Assembly: GCA_938014335.1 (NCBI GenBank)
Contig: CALLRP010000022.1
Coordinates: 1 to 64,000 of the forward strand
Origin: an uncultured bacterium
GTDB taxonomy: Bacteria; Hydrogenedentota; Hydrogenedentia; Hydrogenedentales; Hydrogenedentaceae
Direction: 5' to 3'
Length of the DNA stretch: 64,000 nt
The notes under the pieces are model-generated. The model worked only from the letters and a program-made list of their open reading frames with translations, did not search any database and was not told the origin of the DNA. The stretch's first letter is position 1; each line of letters begins with the position of its first letter. A program made the translations under genes and the position numbers. Positions 1 through 9,007 of this stretch are shown one piece after another.

Positions 1-2778
1 ACCGCCACCGCTCGCGGGTGGGCTCGCTGATATATTTACAGATGAACCCAGTGACAATAGTCCCCGTGCGGATATGACAATAACACCGCCTCCATCTCCA
101 CCTTTACCGCCATTGCTGGCTTTAGGTGCTGTTCCGCCGGAGCCTCCGTTCCCGCCTCCACCACCGGCACCGCCATAACCACCTGCTCCACCAAATCCAT
201 CCAAATACCCGCATGCATTACACCATCCATTCCAGGCAGCACCTCCTCCTCCCCCGCCTCCACCTGAACCGCCCCCGCCACCTTTTCCACCACCCTGACC
301 TCCACCGCCTCCACCACCTCCGCCACCGCCACCACCACCCGAACCCCCTGCCAGGGTTAAATCATTTGCTGGAGCTATAAATGAGGCATTCCCTCCTGTA
401 GTTCCGGTTCCTCCATTGTTCCCGGGAGCCCCGACTGTTCCGTTTCCTCCATTATAACCATCACCACCTGCTCCGCCCGGCGGTGGAGTAGCACATTGAG
501 CTACACCTGTTCCACCTCCAGGGCTTCCACCTGCTCCTCCTCCGCCGCCATTCCCCCATATAGCCGAAGCACTACCACCTGCACCACCATTTCCACCAGA
601 ACCTGGCGAACCCATACCGCCAAAGCCAACAGTGCCAGCAGAACCAGCAGTACCTGTAGAACCAGCAGTACCTTGCCCTCCTGAACCTCCACTACTTCCA
701 TAATAACTGGCTCCCCATTGTCCATTTCCACCATTAGTGTAATTTCCACCGTCGCCACCCGGGGCAGTAGGAGCGCCCCCACCGCCTGATGTGCCTCCAC
801 CACCACCTGCTCCACCATTACCGCCTGTTCCACCTCCACCACCGATACCACCACCTGCTCTACCTGGCACATAGCCCGATACATCCACTGCTGAATTCCA
901 TGTAATGTTATGCGTCGCCGATATGACCAGCGGGTTCGTACCTGACACTGTAATCGTTACTCCTGATGGGACATTTATATTCCTGAAATTAAATTTACCT
1001 ACATAATTTCCGCCACCGATATTTAAGAGTTGTCCCTGTGTGTTGGGTCCAGAATTAATACGGTAATAGGGTTGTAAGGTATTTGTACCGGTGTATATTG
1101 TTAAAGTATCTCCTGAATTGAGGGATAAATCTCCCAGCGTGCCGTTGCTCAGATAAACATCTGTTGAGGAGAAAGGCGGAAGTTTGAAATAGTAGTTGGG
1201 ATAGTTCCCACCTTGATTGGGATTACCTACCAAATCGGTGCATGCATTGTTCGGAATGGTAATGGTAACAAAGATATCCGAAGCGCGTGCGACAGTGATA
1301 CCGAAGTTATAAGTTGTTCCACTCCCGGAGAAATTGGTCACCTGTGCATTCCCCTGGCCGGCGACCGAAAGTTGAATATCACTGGCGGTGAAACCGGTTA
1401 CGGATTCGCTGAAAGTAACTGTGAATGTTGCGTATGTTGTTTCATTGGGCTGTGGTGTATCTGCAGTGATAATAAGAGTTGGGGAAATGGTATCGATTGT
1501 GTATGCTTCACCTGCCGTGTAGTTCCCATTTCCTGCTCCGAAGTTTTCACCTAAAGCATTACCTAAAACACGCCAGTTTAAATCGTAAACGGTATCGCGG
1601 TCGATGAAATCGATACTGATGTTTCCATTTCCGGTGCCACGATTGATTGTGACTGTTCGAGTATTTCCACTACCGGCTACCGAAACGATAGTTGCTCCTG
1701 TGAAGCCGGGTCCATCGATAACGAAGTCGTCCGTTGTAACATTTACCACTGCTTCTGTGAAGGTTACAATGAACTCTAATGTTTGTGCGTTGGTCGGATT
1801 GGGAGCGGAAGGGTTTCGTGAAATGGAAGCGACAAAAGGTGGTGTTGTATCTACCAGCCAATTGGCAAAAAACTGGTATAGGGTATGACCGCATAGGTCT
1901 CTATATCCTGTTGTATTTAGGTGGATGGGGTCATTTCCGTTGTTAGCAAGGGCATTTCGTGAGGAAGGATATTCGACGAAACCTCCCGGGTATGGGATAT
2001 AATTGGGCGGGTCACCTGGAATCGGACTGATATTACTGGCGAATGGGGGACGATAAACAGGTCCCTTATCCCAGAAACCGCCATGCCCATGACGATAATG
2101 CTGTAGACCAAAGTTGTGTATGTAAGCCACGCGATTTCGGGTACTGGCAATGTTCCGTTTACGCCAGCCTAATTCGACAAAGGCGGAATTGAGTTCACTT
2201 GGGGAAGGGTTATTTAGAAATGCCTGCATGGCTATTGCTCCCTGGTTCCCCGCCAGAGCTAATTCCCATATATTTACAAAATCATAATCAACCAGACCAA
2301 CTTTAATATCAGGACGAAGCGATAAAATATAATCTACAACTACTGCTAAATCGGTTTCTATGTCATCAAAAACATCATTATTGGGGCCGGGTTGAGAAGT
2401 CATTCCCGTTTTCCATTTTCCTAAAACGTCGTTACCTCCCAAACTCAAATGAACCATATCAATTGTAGGATTGTTTAGGATAGCATTGCGAAGGGAATAG
2501 GTTCGCACAGGGTTGTTATTGTCCCGCGGGTTAGGCCAGTCATCTGCCCATGCTTCCGCGGTAGAACCCCCAATAGCCACTTTATCGCCCAGAACGCTCC
2601 ACTGTCCTAACCCATAATAGTTCAATACATAGGGCCAGATACTATCATTCCAAACAATTTCTGCCCAACTATCACCTACAATTAAAATTCGAAGTGTAGC
2701 GGGGTAAGCAAAGGAAGTAAGCCCCACTATAAAAATAAAAATACATAATAACCACAGGTTTTTTTTAGCCTTTTGCAT
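1..2778 (-). CDS. Giant secreted SGNH-hydrolase / Ig-like / glycine-rich surface protein (C-terminus beyond window)
   Basis: The frame is open for 926 codons from an ATG at 2778 to the window edge, so the C-terminus is missing. An SD (GGAGAG) lies about 6 nt upstream. Residues 1-27 look like a signal peptide. Residues about 29-310 resemble an SGNH/GDSL esterase: the GDS block carries S37, there is a GGND block, and D283/H286 form the DxxH block, so the catalytic set looks complete. Two bacterial Ig-like domains follow (FIVTFTEAV and FTVTFSESV strands), then beta-strand-rich sequence, then an extremely glycine-rich tract of runs of GG plus N, S, A or T. The same order of domains occurs in the divergent gene at 3025. 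It is probably a cell-surface protein acting on acylated glycans. The substrate is unknown. Confidence 0.85.
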   Translation of the reverse strand, partial: MQKAKKNLWLLCIFIFIVGLTSFAYPATLRILIVGDSWAEIVWNDSIWPYVLNYYGLGQWSVLGDKVAIGGSTAEAWADDWPNPRDNNNPVRTYSLRNAILNNPTIDMVHLSLGGNDVLGKWKTGMTSQPGPNNDVFDDIETDLAVVVDYILSLRPDIKVGLVDYDFVNIWELALAGNQGAIAMQAFLNNPSPSELNSAFVELGWRKRNIASTRNRVAYIHNFGLQHYRHGHGGFWDKGPVYRPPFASNISPIPGDPPNYIPYPGGFVEYPSSRNALANNGNDPIHLNTTGYRDLCGHTLYQFFANWLVDTTPPFVASISRNPSAPNPTNAQTLEFIVTFTEAVVNVTTDDFVIDGPGFTGATIVSVAGSGNTRTVTINRGTGNGNISIDFIDRDTVYDLNWRVLGNALGENFGAGNGNYTAGEAYTIDTISPTLIITADTPQPNETTYATFTVTFSESVTGFTASDIQLSVAGQGNAQVTNFSGSGTTYNFGITVARASDIFVTITIPNNACTDLVGNPNQGGNYPNYYFKLPPFSSTDVYLSNGTLGDLSLNSGDTLTIYTGTNTLQPYYRINSGPNTQGQLLNIGGGNYVGKFNFRNINVPSGVTITVSGTNPLVISATHNITWNSAVDVSGYVPGRAGGGIGGGGGTGGNGGAGGGGGTSGGGGAPTAPGGDGGNYTNGGNGQWGASYYGSSGGSGGQGTAGSTGTAGSAGTVGFGGMGSPGSGGNGGAGGSASAIWGNGGGGGAGGSPGGGTGVAQCATPPPGGAGGDGYNGGNGTVGAPGNNGGTGTTGGNASFIAPANDLTLAGGSGGGGGGGGGGGGGGQGGGKGGGGGSGGGGGGGGAAWNGWCNACGYLDGFGGAGGYGGAGGGGGNGGSGGTAPKASNGGKGGDGGGVIVISARGLLSLGSSVNISASPPASGGG

Positions 2779-2812
2779 ACTGTCTCTCCTGAAGACCAAA
2801 ATTGTGTTTATT

Positions 2813-2821
2813 ATTTTAGCA
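2813..2821 (-). promoter_or_regulatory. Extended -10 promoter candidate for the minus-strand surface protein
   Basis: Read on the minus strand the site is TGCTAAAAT, a TGN extended -10 with a TAAAAT hexamer, about 35 nt upstream of the start at 2778. There is no convincing -35 at 17 nt spacing. It lies in a 246-nt AT-rich divergent intergenic region that holds no other gene. Confidence 0.4.
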
Positions 2822-2908
2822 TAAAAAATAATTCCTAATGTAAAACAAAAATATAATTTTTTGAATTTCAACTAAAAAAAAATTTTTTTTAATTTTTTTT
2901 CAAAAACG

Positions 2909-2937
2909 TTGATTTTTCAAAAAATATTTCATATAAT
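2909..2937 (+). promoter_or_regulatory. Sigma70-type promoter candidate for the plus-strand surface protein
   Basis: TTGATT at 2909-2914 and a perfect TATAAT at 2932-2937 are separated by 17 nt. Immediately upstream (2874-2900) are long A and T tracts that could act as an UP element. The promoter lies about 90 nt before the ATG at 3025. Confidence 0.6.
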
Positions 2938-3024
2938 TTAGCATCTGGTACTCTATAGTGGTACATATAAAACATATACAAAGATGTGCAAAAATATGGT
3001 TTACAAGGAATTGGAGGAAGGCAA

Positions 3025-6000
3025 ATGAAAAAGCATTATTCTCACCAATGTATTGTTTTATTGTCCCTTATTTTTGTAGTGTCTATTGTTGCTAATGTTC
3101 ATGCACAGACAGCCCGTATTCTCTTAGTTGGAGATGATTGGGCTGAGAGAATTTTAGATCATAGTATCTGGGAAAATGTTTTAAGTTATTATGGCTTTAG
3201 TGATGTTTCAGTTATTGGCGACACAACTGCAGTAAGTGGCACAAGTGCACAAGATTGGGCTAATGATATACCCAATCCTAAAGATAATAATATGCCTCTT
3301 CGGTCATATTCTCTTTACAATGCATTAATGAATACCCCCACTGCTGATGTAGTATATCTGTCGCTTGGTTTGAATGATATTTTGAATAATTGGAAAAAAG
3401 GGATGCTTCCTATTCCGGGCGGGAATAATGATATTTTTGATACTATACAGCAAAACATTCAGACAGTTGTAGATTATATATTAACACTTCGTCCCGATGT
3501 TAAGATTGCGTTAGTAGATTATGATTATTTGAATATTTATGAGATGGTTTTTCAGGGCGTTCCCTATGCACAAGAGTTGCATGTAAAAATGGCTTATCCC
3601 TCTCCGACCAATTTAAACAACGCCTTCAAAGAAATGGCAATTAGAAAGATACTCATTGCATCATCTCGATTTCGAACGGAGTATGTTCATAGTTTCGGTC
3701 TACAACAGTATTGGTATGGGCATAATGGATACTACTTAAAAACATCCACTCAAAACGGGCAGAATTTTACAGATATCTTTTTCCCACCCATACCGATGAA
3801 TACAGTTCCCTACCCCGGATATCCTCCATCTTATGCGCCTTTCCCGGGAGGAAATATTGATTATCCATCCCCGATGTCGGCTATGGGGGACAATGGCATG
3901 GACCCAATTCATTTAAATGATGATGGATATAGGATATTGTTTGAGAATGCTTTGTATCAGTACATCTTTAACTGGCTGATAGATGTAACTGCACCGATAG
4001 TTGTCTCGATAAAGAGAGACCCGTCCGCACCCAATCCTACTCGAAACAATACATTGAGTTTCATCGTGACCTTTAGCGAGCCTGTTTCAAATGTTACCGT
4101 TTCCGATTTTATTATAGATGCGCCGGGCTTCACAGGGGCTTCTATTGTTTCTGTAACAGGGAGTGGGTCTACACGGACGGTAACCGTTAATCGTGGAACG
4201 GGGAATGGCAACTTCAGTATCGACTTTATTGATAGAGATACTATCGTGGGAGAAAATTGGCGAATTTTGGGAAATGACCTGGGGATTATCAATGGAAGTG
4301 GCAATGGTAATTTTAATACAGGAGAAGCGTATACAGTCGATACTGTTCGCCCCTTTGTTCAAATAACGCCCTCCACTTCCTCTCCCACGACTAATGATTA
4401 TGCTATTTTTTCTATTGAATTTTCGGAGCCTGTAGTAGGTTTTACTTCGAGCGATATACAAATTTTTACTCAAGGGGAGGGTGTTGCACAAATAACCAAC
4501 TTTTCGGGAAGCGGTGCAAACTATGTTTTTCATGTTAATGTCAATCGAAGTTCTGAAATCAATATGTTGGTAACTATACCATCCAATGTGTGCACTGACC
4601 TCGTGGGAAATCCTAACTATGGAGATACTTACTCAAATTATATATTCCAAGAACCTGCCTTCACTATTTCTGAATTGTATCGTAGTAATGGTAAACTTGG
4701 AAATTTAATTTTACAAACAGGGGATATTCTTACTATCTTTACAGGAGACCAAATCTATCAGCCCTACTACAGAATCAATTCGGGAGCGTTAAAAGCAGGT
4801 CGTGTTGTGGATATTGGTAGCGGGAACATTGTAAGCAAATTAGATTTCCAGGATATTTATGTGCCTGCGGGGGTCACAGTAAATGTTACAGGAACAAATC
4901 CATTAGTCATAACAGCAACGAAGGATATAAACTGGTTTTCTACTTTGGATGTTTCGGGAACCGTTCCAGGTAGATGTGGAGGTGGAATTGGGGGGGGAGG
5001 AGGTGAAGGTGGAGTAGGAGGAATTGGCGGTTCAGGAGGCACTATTGGAGGGGTAGGTGGTGCTCAATCCGCAGGTGGTGCCGGTGGGAATCTATCGAAT
5101 GGTGGAGATGGTCAAACTGGCACATCAAATCCGGGAACTGCAGGGAGTCCTGGTGGTCCGGGGGAGGCCGGTCTCACAGGTATAAATGGGATTCCTGGAC
5201 AATTAGGCTTTAGAGGACAAGGCACTGCAGGTTCCGGAGGTAATGGAGGAGCGGGAGGGAATCAATCGGCACAAAATGCAAATGGTGGAGTGGGTGGCAG
5301 TGGAGGCTCGGGAGGAACGGGAGGGACTCTTCAAAATTGTAACGATGGAAACATGGGAAACTCAGGGGGAAATGGGTCCATCGGGGGATATGCAGGAAAT
5401 GGAGCAAATGGTAATAATGGTAGCAACGGAGGAGTAGGTGGTAATGCAGAATTTACTGCTCCTGCAAGTGACTTATTACTCGCAGCTGGAAATGGTGGAG
5501 GAGGCGGTGGAGGAGGCGGTGGAGGAGGTGGTGGCCAGGGTGGTGGAAAAGGCGGTGGAGGAGGAAGTGGAGGAGGAGGAGGAGGAGGAGGTATGGCAAG
5601 AACTTCCACATGTAATCAATGCGGGCCCTTCACGAATGGTTTAGGTGGCAATGGAGGATATGGTGGTGCGGGTGGAGCGGGTGGAGATGGAGGAAAAGGT
5701 GGAGCAGGACCCAAAGGGGGGCAAGGAGGTAGAGGTGGTGATGGAGGGGGATGCGTTATTCTATCTGCTCGTGGGATATTGAATTTTGGCGGCATAATAG
5801 ATATCTCTTCTGGCGCTTTCCAGGATGGAGGAGGTGGTGGAAGCGCATCTGCCGGTTCTCCTGGATTATATCCAGGTAATAATGGGCAAGACGGAGGCAT
5901 GGGTTCTCCAGGGCTACAGGGTTCTTATGGGTATTGGATTGATTCATGTCTTACACAGTATGTGGTGGGCGGTACGGGTGGTAACGGTGGCAGAGGTGGA

Positions 6001-8937
6001 CGAGGAGGAGTCGGCGGAAATGGAGGTATGAGTGGAACTTCTGGGGCAGGTGGTAATGGTGGACGAGGGACACCCGGTATGGCTAAATTACACGGAACGA
6101 TTGTAATTACAAGAGGGGGTACCTGGACAGGACAAATAGCATGTAATAATTTCACAACAGACACGAGTGATATATATCGGGGTCGGTTTACACTTATTTC
6201 TTCAATGTCTAATACAAAAATTCCACAACAATATCCCGTCTTTACGGACAATATTGTAAATGCGAGTGTGAGGAATGATAATATACTCAAGGCTCCGGCA
6301 CCTTATTATACATCTTCTTCAATGCCTTTAATCCCTCAAATCGTAGGAGGCCCTGCTACAGGTGGTTTTACCGAATCTAATTTCTGGAATAAATCGCAAG
6401 TAGTTCCACCGGGGAATGATTTGGTTGAATTGGTTACTATTGACACAACAGATTCATGGTTTAGTAGTGCCAAACAAATATTTATCGTTAATAATGGCGG
6501 AGCAGATGCTCATGATGTCGTATTGCAAGTTTCGGGTTATCCGAATTATATGATTGGGACCATCCCAAATGGTTCCATCTGGACGACTACTATTGGTTCT
6601 AGCCGGACGGCTTCTATTCAGGTCGGTATGGATATTACCATTTCTGCATCGAAGACGGAAACCTATTCGGGAGATAATCTCGTTTTGAATGCACAGGTCA
6701 TTGGTGGGACAGGAAATAAATCGTACCGCTGGTTAAGAGATGGACAGCAAATAACAACTACAACCGTTCCCACATTGAATTTGAATAATATCACAATCGG
6801 ACATACAGGCACTTATACAGTTGAGGTAACCGACAGTAAACACACGGAGTCCAGTGATAATTCTGTTTATGTAAAGGTACATCCCGCGATTACAATCGTC
6901 CAACCACCATTAGGTGGAAGTTATATGAAAGGAGATAGAGTTGTGCTTTATGTAGGAGCAACAGGAGGAAAAGGAACTTTGCATTATAACTGGAAACGAA
7001 ACAACATAAGCCTATCTGCTCCGGATATGCCTTATTTACTACTATCCCCTGCAGGACCTGAAGATAACGGTGTTTACACGGTAGAGGTTTATGATGAGAT
7101 TGGCACTGCACCTTGGGGTCGTGTAGAAACAGGATTTTTGGAAATAGTTGTATTGAACACATTGAGTGTGCACGGTCCTTGCTCCGTGTCCGCATATGAA
7201 GGCACTATATCTGTTCCGTTGGTTGTTTTACCCAGTGGCGGTTCGCCGGGTTATATTTATCAGTGGTTCAGAGATGAGAACAATGATGGTGTGTTTGATA
7301 CCGGAGAAGAATTAAATAACCCCGGAAAATATAGTGGTGTCGATACAAATACATTAACAATCTACAATATTGAAAAAACCGATGAAGGGGTCTATCGTTG
7401 CTTAGTAACCGATAATAATGGAAGTGGAAGTTCTATTGTTTCTTCACCGAGTTACTTCCGTGTATATGAGGTGCCACAATTAATATCCATTACGCCTCAG
7501 TTAGCTTTTCGTAATCCGGGACAATCAGTCCGCTTTTTAGCAGAGGTAATTGGAGGGATACCTCCTCTACAATTTACCTGGGAGAGTATGTTAGGGAGGC
7601 ATCCCAATTTGCCGATGGAACCTGAATTTATTCTTGAAAATTTACAATGGGACGAAGACGACTCGTTTCGTGTTAGTGTAATGGATGCAAACCTTAGAAA
7701 TGTTTATAGACCTGATCTCATCGCATACTTAAATGTAATTGATGCGCCTCTCCAGATTGAAACCCACCCGGTAGGGATACATGCGTATGTAGACGAACTT
7801 ACTGAGTATACAATTTCTGTAGAAAAGAGTGGAGGAGGTTTTGCCTTTTACTATCTCTGGTTGAAAAACGGCGAACCGGCTCCGGGTGTAAATAATGAAC
7901 CAAGTTACACTTTCTCCCCTATTGACCCGTCTCAATCCGGTATTTATACATGTCAGGTCTGGGATGATGTGCCTGATAATGTCCAGGTATCAGAGCCGGC
8001 TGAGATTTTGTTTGCAGAACATATGAACCTTGTTCGAGACCTTGACACCATTATTTTCGCCCCCTATGATGAACAACTATCTCTTAATGTTTCAGTAACA
8101 GGAGGATTGGGAACGGTTAACTACCAGTGGTGGTTTAATAATGGAAATGAACTCATAACAGTCGGAGAGAATACCTCGGTTCTTAGTTTAGGATACCCGA
8201 CAAGGGAACAAGATGGAATATATTATGTAATTGCTCAGGATGAAAGAGAAAGTATAACATCCCAGCAATGCAGAGTATATGTGGGTGAAGATTTATCTAT
8301 TACTCGCGACCCGTTAGATGTAATTCTGTATACTGACGAGACAGAGCATTTCGAATTAGATGTATTGACAACGGATGGTTTCGGGACAAAATTATATACA
8401 TGGTATAAAGACGGAGAAATAGTGATGGAGGAAAATATTTCTCCTGTTTATGTCTCTCCAGCATTAGAGGAATCTTTGTCCGGTGAATATTATGTTAAGG
8501 TGCGTGATGCCAAGGATGAAGTAACCTCAAACATCGCTGTTGTCCGGATAGGACCGCGGTTGCTTATCACAAAACAGCCAACATGTGAAATAATAACCGA
8601 AGGACAACCCTGGACCTTCTCAGTGGAAACCACGGGTGGACTGGGTAATGTGCATTATCAATGGAAATTCAAACCGAAAGATAGCAATGAGGTGTTTAAT
8701 ATTGGCCAAGATGGCCCGGTTCTGATTTTAGAAGACACCACCACAGAGGACTCAGGGGATTATTGGGTGGAGGTAAGTGACGATAAAGGGTCTGTGGAAT
8801 CTACATCATGCTTACTTACAGTAACAGAGAAGATTCCAGCATATAATATAGTTTCTTTGGCACTCATTGCCATTATATTAGGAGCCATATCATATATAGT
8901 TATTTCTAAGGAACAAGCTCGGAAACATGTAAAATAG
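3025..8937 (+). CDS. Giant surface protein: degenerate SGNH head, glycine-rich region, Ig-like array, C-terminal membrane anchor
   Basis: The start is the ATG at 3025 (SD GGAGG about 7 nt upstream), giving 1970 residues; an in-frame GTG at 2986 lacks an SD. Residues 1-27 are a signal peptide ending at an A-Q-T site. Residues about 28-320 are SGNH-like, but the nucleophile block reads GDD (D38 replaces Ser), while D293/H296 remain. Two bacterial Ig-like domains lie at about 322-543 and a beta-strand segment at 551-647. A glycine-rich tract spans about 648-1029. About seven Ig-like repeats (each ending like G-x-Y-x-V-x-V-x-D) span about 1206-1942. One TM helix (about 1943-1962) and a basic tail close the protein. 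It is probably a membrane-anchored adhesin or matrix protein. The SGNH head is likely binding-only. Confidence 0.9.
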   Translation: MKKHYSHQCIVLLSLIFVVSIVANVHAQTARILLVGDDWAERILDHSIWENVLSYYGFSDVSVIGDTTAVSGTSAQDWANDIPNPKDNNMPLRSYSLYNALMNTPTADVVYLSLGLNDILNNWKKGMLPIPGGNNDIFDTIQQNIQTVVDYILTLRPDVKIALVDYDYLNIYEMVFQGVPYAQELHVKMAYPSPTNLNNAFKEMAIRKILIASSRFRTEYVHSFGLQQYWYGHNGYYLKTSTQNGQNFTDIFFPPIPMNTVPYPGYPPSYAPFPGGNIDYPSPMSAMGDNGMDPIHLNDDGYRILFENALYQYIFNWLIDVTAPIVVSIKRDPSAPNPTRNNTLSFIVTFSEPVSNVTVSDFIIDAPGFTGASIVSVTGSGSTRTVTVNRGTGNGNFSIDFIDRDTIVGENWRILGNDLGIINGSGNGNFNTGEAYTVDTVRPFVQITPSTSSPTTNDYAIFSIEFSEPVVGFTSSDIQIFTQGEGVAQITNFSGSGANYVFHVNVNRSSEINMLVTIPSNVCTDLVGNPNYGDTYSNYIFQEPAFTISELYRSNGKLGNLILQTGDILTIFTGDQIYQPYYRINSGALKAGRVVDIGSGNIVSKLDFQDIYVPAGVTVNVTGTNPLVITATKDINWFSTLDVSGTVPGRCGGGIGGGGGEGGVGGIGGSGGTIGGVGGAQSAGGAGGNLSNGGDGQTGTSNPGTAGSPGGPGEAGLTGINGIPGQLGFRGQGTAGSGGNGGAGGNQSAQNANGGVGGSGGSGGTGGTLQNCNDGNMGNSGGNGSIGGYAGNGANGNNGSNGGVGGNAEFTAPASDLLLAAGNGGGGGGGGGGGGGGQGGGKGGGGGSGGGGGGGGMARTSTCNQCGPFTNGLGGNGGYGGAGGAGGDGGKGGAGPKGGQGGRGGDGGGCVILSARGILNFGGIIDISSGAFQDGGGGGSASAGSPGLYPGNNGQDGGMGSPGLQGSYGYWIDSCLTQYVVGGTGGNGGRGGRGGVGGNGGMSGTSGAGGNGGRGTPGMAKLHGTIVITRGGTWTGQIACNNFTTDTSDIYRGRFTLISSMSNTKIPQQYPVFTDNIVNASVRNDNILKAPAPYYTSSSMPLIPQIVGGPATGGFTESNFWNKSQVVPPGNDLVELVTIDTTDSWFSSAKQIFIVNNGGADAHDVVLQVSGYPNYMIGTIPNGSIWTTTIGSSRTASIQVGMDITISASKTETYSGDNLVLNAQVIGGTGNKSYRWLRDGQQITTTTVPTLNLNNITIGHTGTYTVEVTDSKHTESSDNSVYVKVHPAITIVQPPLGGSYMKGDRVVLYVGATGGKGTLHYNWKRNNISLSAPDMPYLLLSPAGPEDNGVYTVEVYDEIGTAPWGRVETGFLEIVVLNTLSVHGPCSVSAYEGTISVPLVVLPSGGSPGYIYQWFRDENNDGVFDTGEELNNPGKYSGVDTNTLTIYNIEKTDEGVYRCLVTDNNGSGSSIVSSPSYFRVYEVPQLISITPQLAFRNPGQSVRFLAEVIGGIPPLQFTWESMLGRHPNLPMEPEFILENLQWDEDDSFRVSVMDANLRNVYRPDLIAYLNVIDAPLQIETHPVGIHAYVDELTEYTISVEKSGGGFAFYYLWLKNGEPAPGVNNEPSYTFSPIDPSQSGIYTCQVWDDVPDNVQVSEPAEILFAEHMNLVRDLDTIIFAPYDEQLSLNVSVTGGLGTVNYQWWFNNGNELITVGENTSVLSLGYPTREQDGIYYVIAQDERESITSQQCRVYVGEDLSITRDPLDVILYTDETEHFELDVLTTDGFGTKLYTWYKDGEIVMEENISPVYVSPALEESLSGEYYVKVRDAKDEVTSNIAVVRIGPRLLITKQPTCEIITEGQPWTFSVETTGGLGNVHYQWKFKPKDSNEVFNIGQDGPVLILEDTTTEDSGDYWVEVSDDKGSVESTSCLLTVTEKIPAYNIVSLALIAIILGAISYIVISKEQARKHVK
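4966..6110 (+). repeat. Glycine-rich low-complexity coding tract
   Basis: About 380 codons are dominated by GGN/GGA/GGT glycine codons with scattered N, S, A, Q and K. The longest uninterrupted glycine stretches are near 5494-5535 and 5560-5592. The DNA is strongly purine-biased on the plus strand, which produces long spurious proline-rich frames on the opposite strand. Short non-glycine islands, including a cysteine-containing segment near 5605-5630 and hydrophobic strands near 5751-5800, interrupt it and are matched in the divergent paralogue. Confidence 0.85.
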
Positions 8938-8957
8938 ACATAAACTAAGGTATTGAG

Positions 8958-8987
8958 GAGCGGGCAAGATATTTATCTTGCCCGCTC
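8958..8987. terminator. Bidirectional intrinsic terminator between convergent genes
   Basis: A perfect 13-bp stem (8958-8970 pairing with 8975-8987) has a 4-nt loop ATTT. It lies between the stop at 8937 (plus) and the stop at 9008 (minus). The flanking T tract is short, but the position and the perfect stem make a shared terminator likely. Confidence 0.75.
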
Positions 8988-9007
8988 TGTTTCAAGGCTT
9001 TGGATTT

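Noticed and set aside
126-884. Open frames on the plus strand over the glycine-rich part of the first gene
   Set aside because: They are composition artefacts of the minus-strand glycine-rich gene, with His- and Ser-rich low-complexity translations.
4857-6290. Long proline-rich open frames antisense to the glycine-rich tract
   Set aside because: They are the mirror image of glycine codons (GGN gives NCC), lack starts with SDs, and overlap a well-supported gene throughout.
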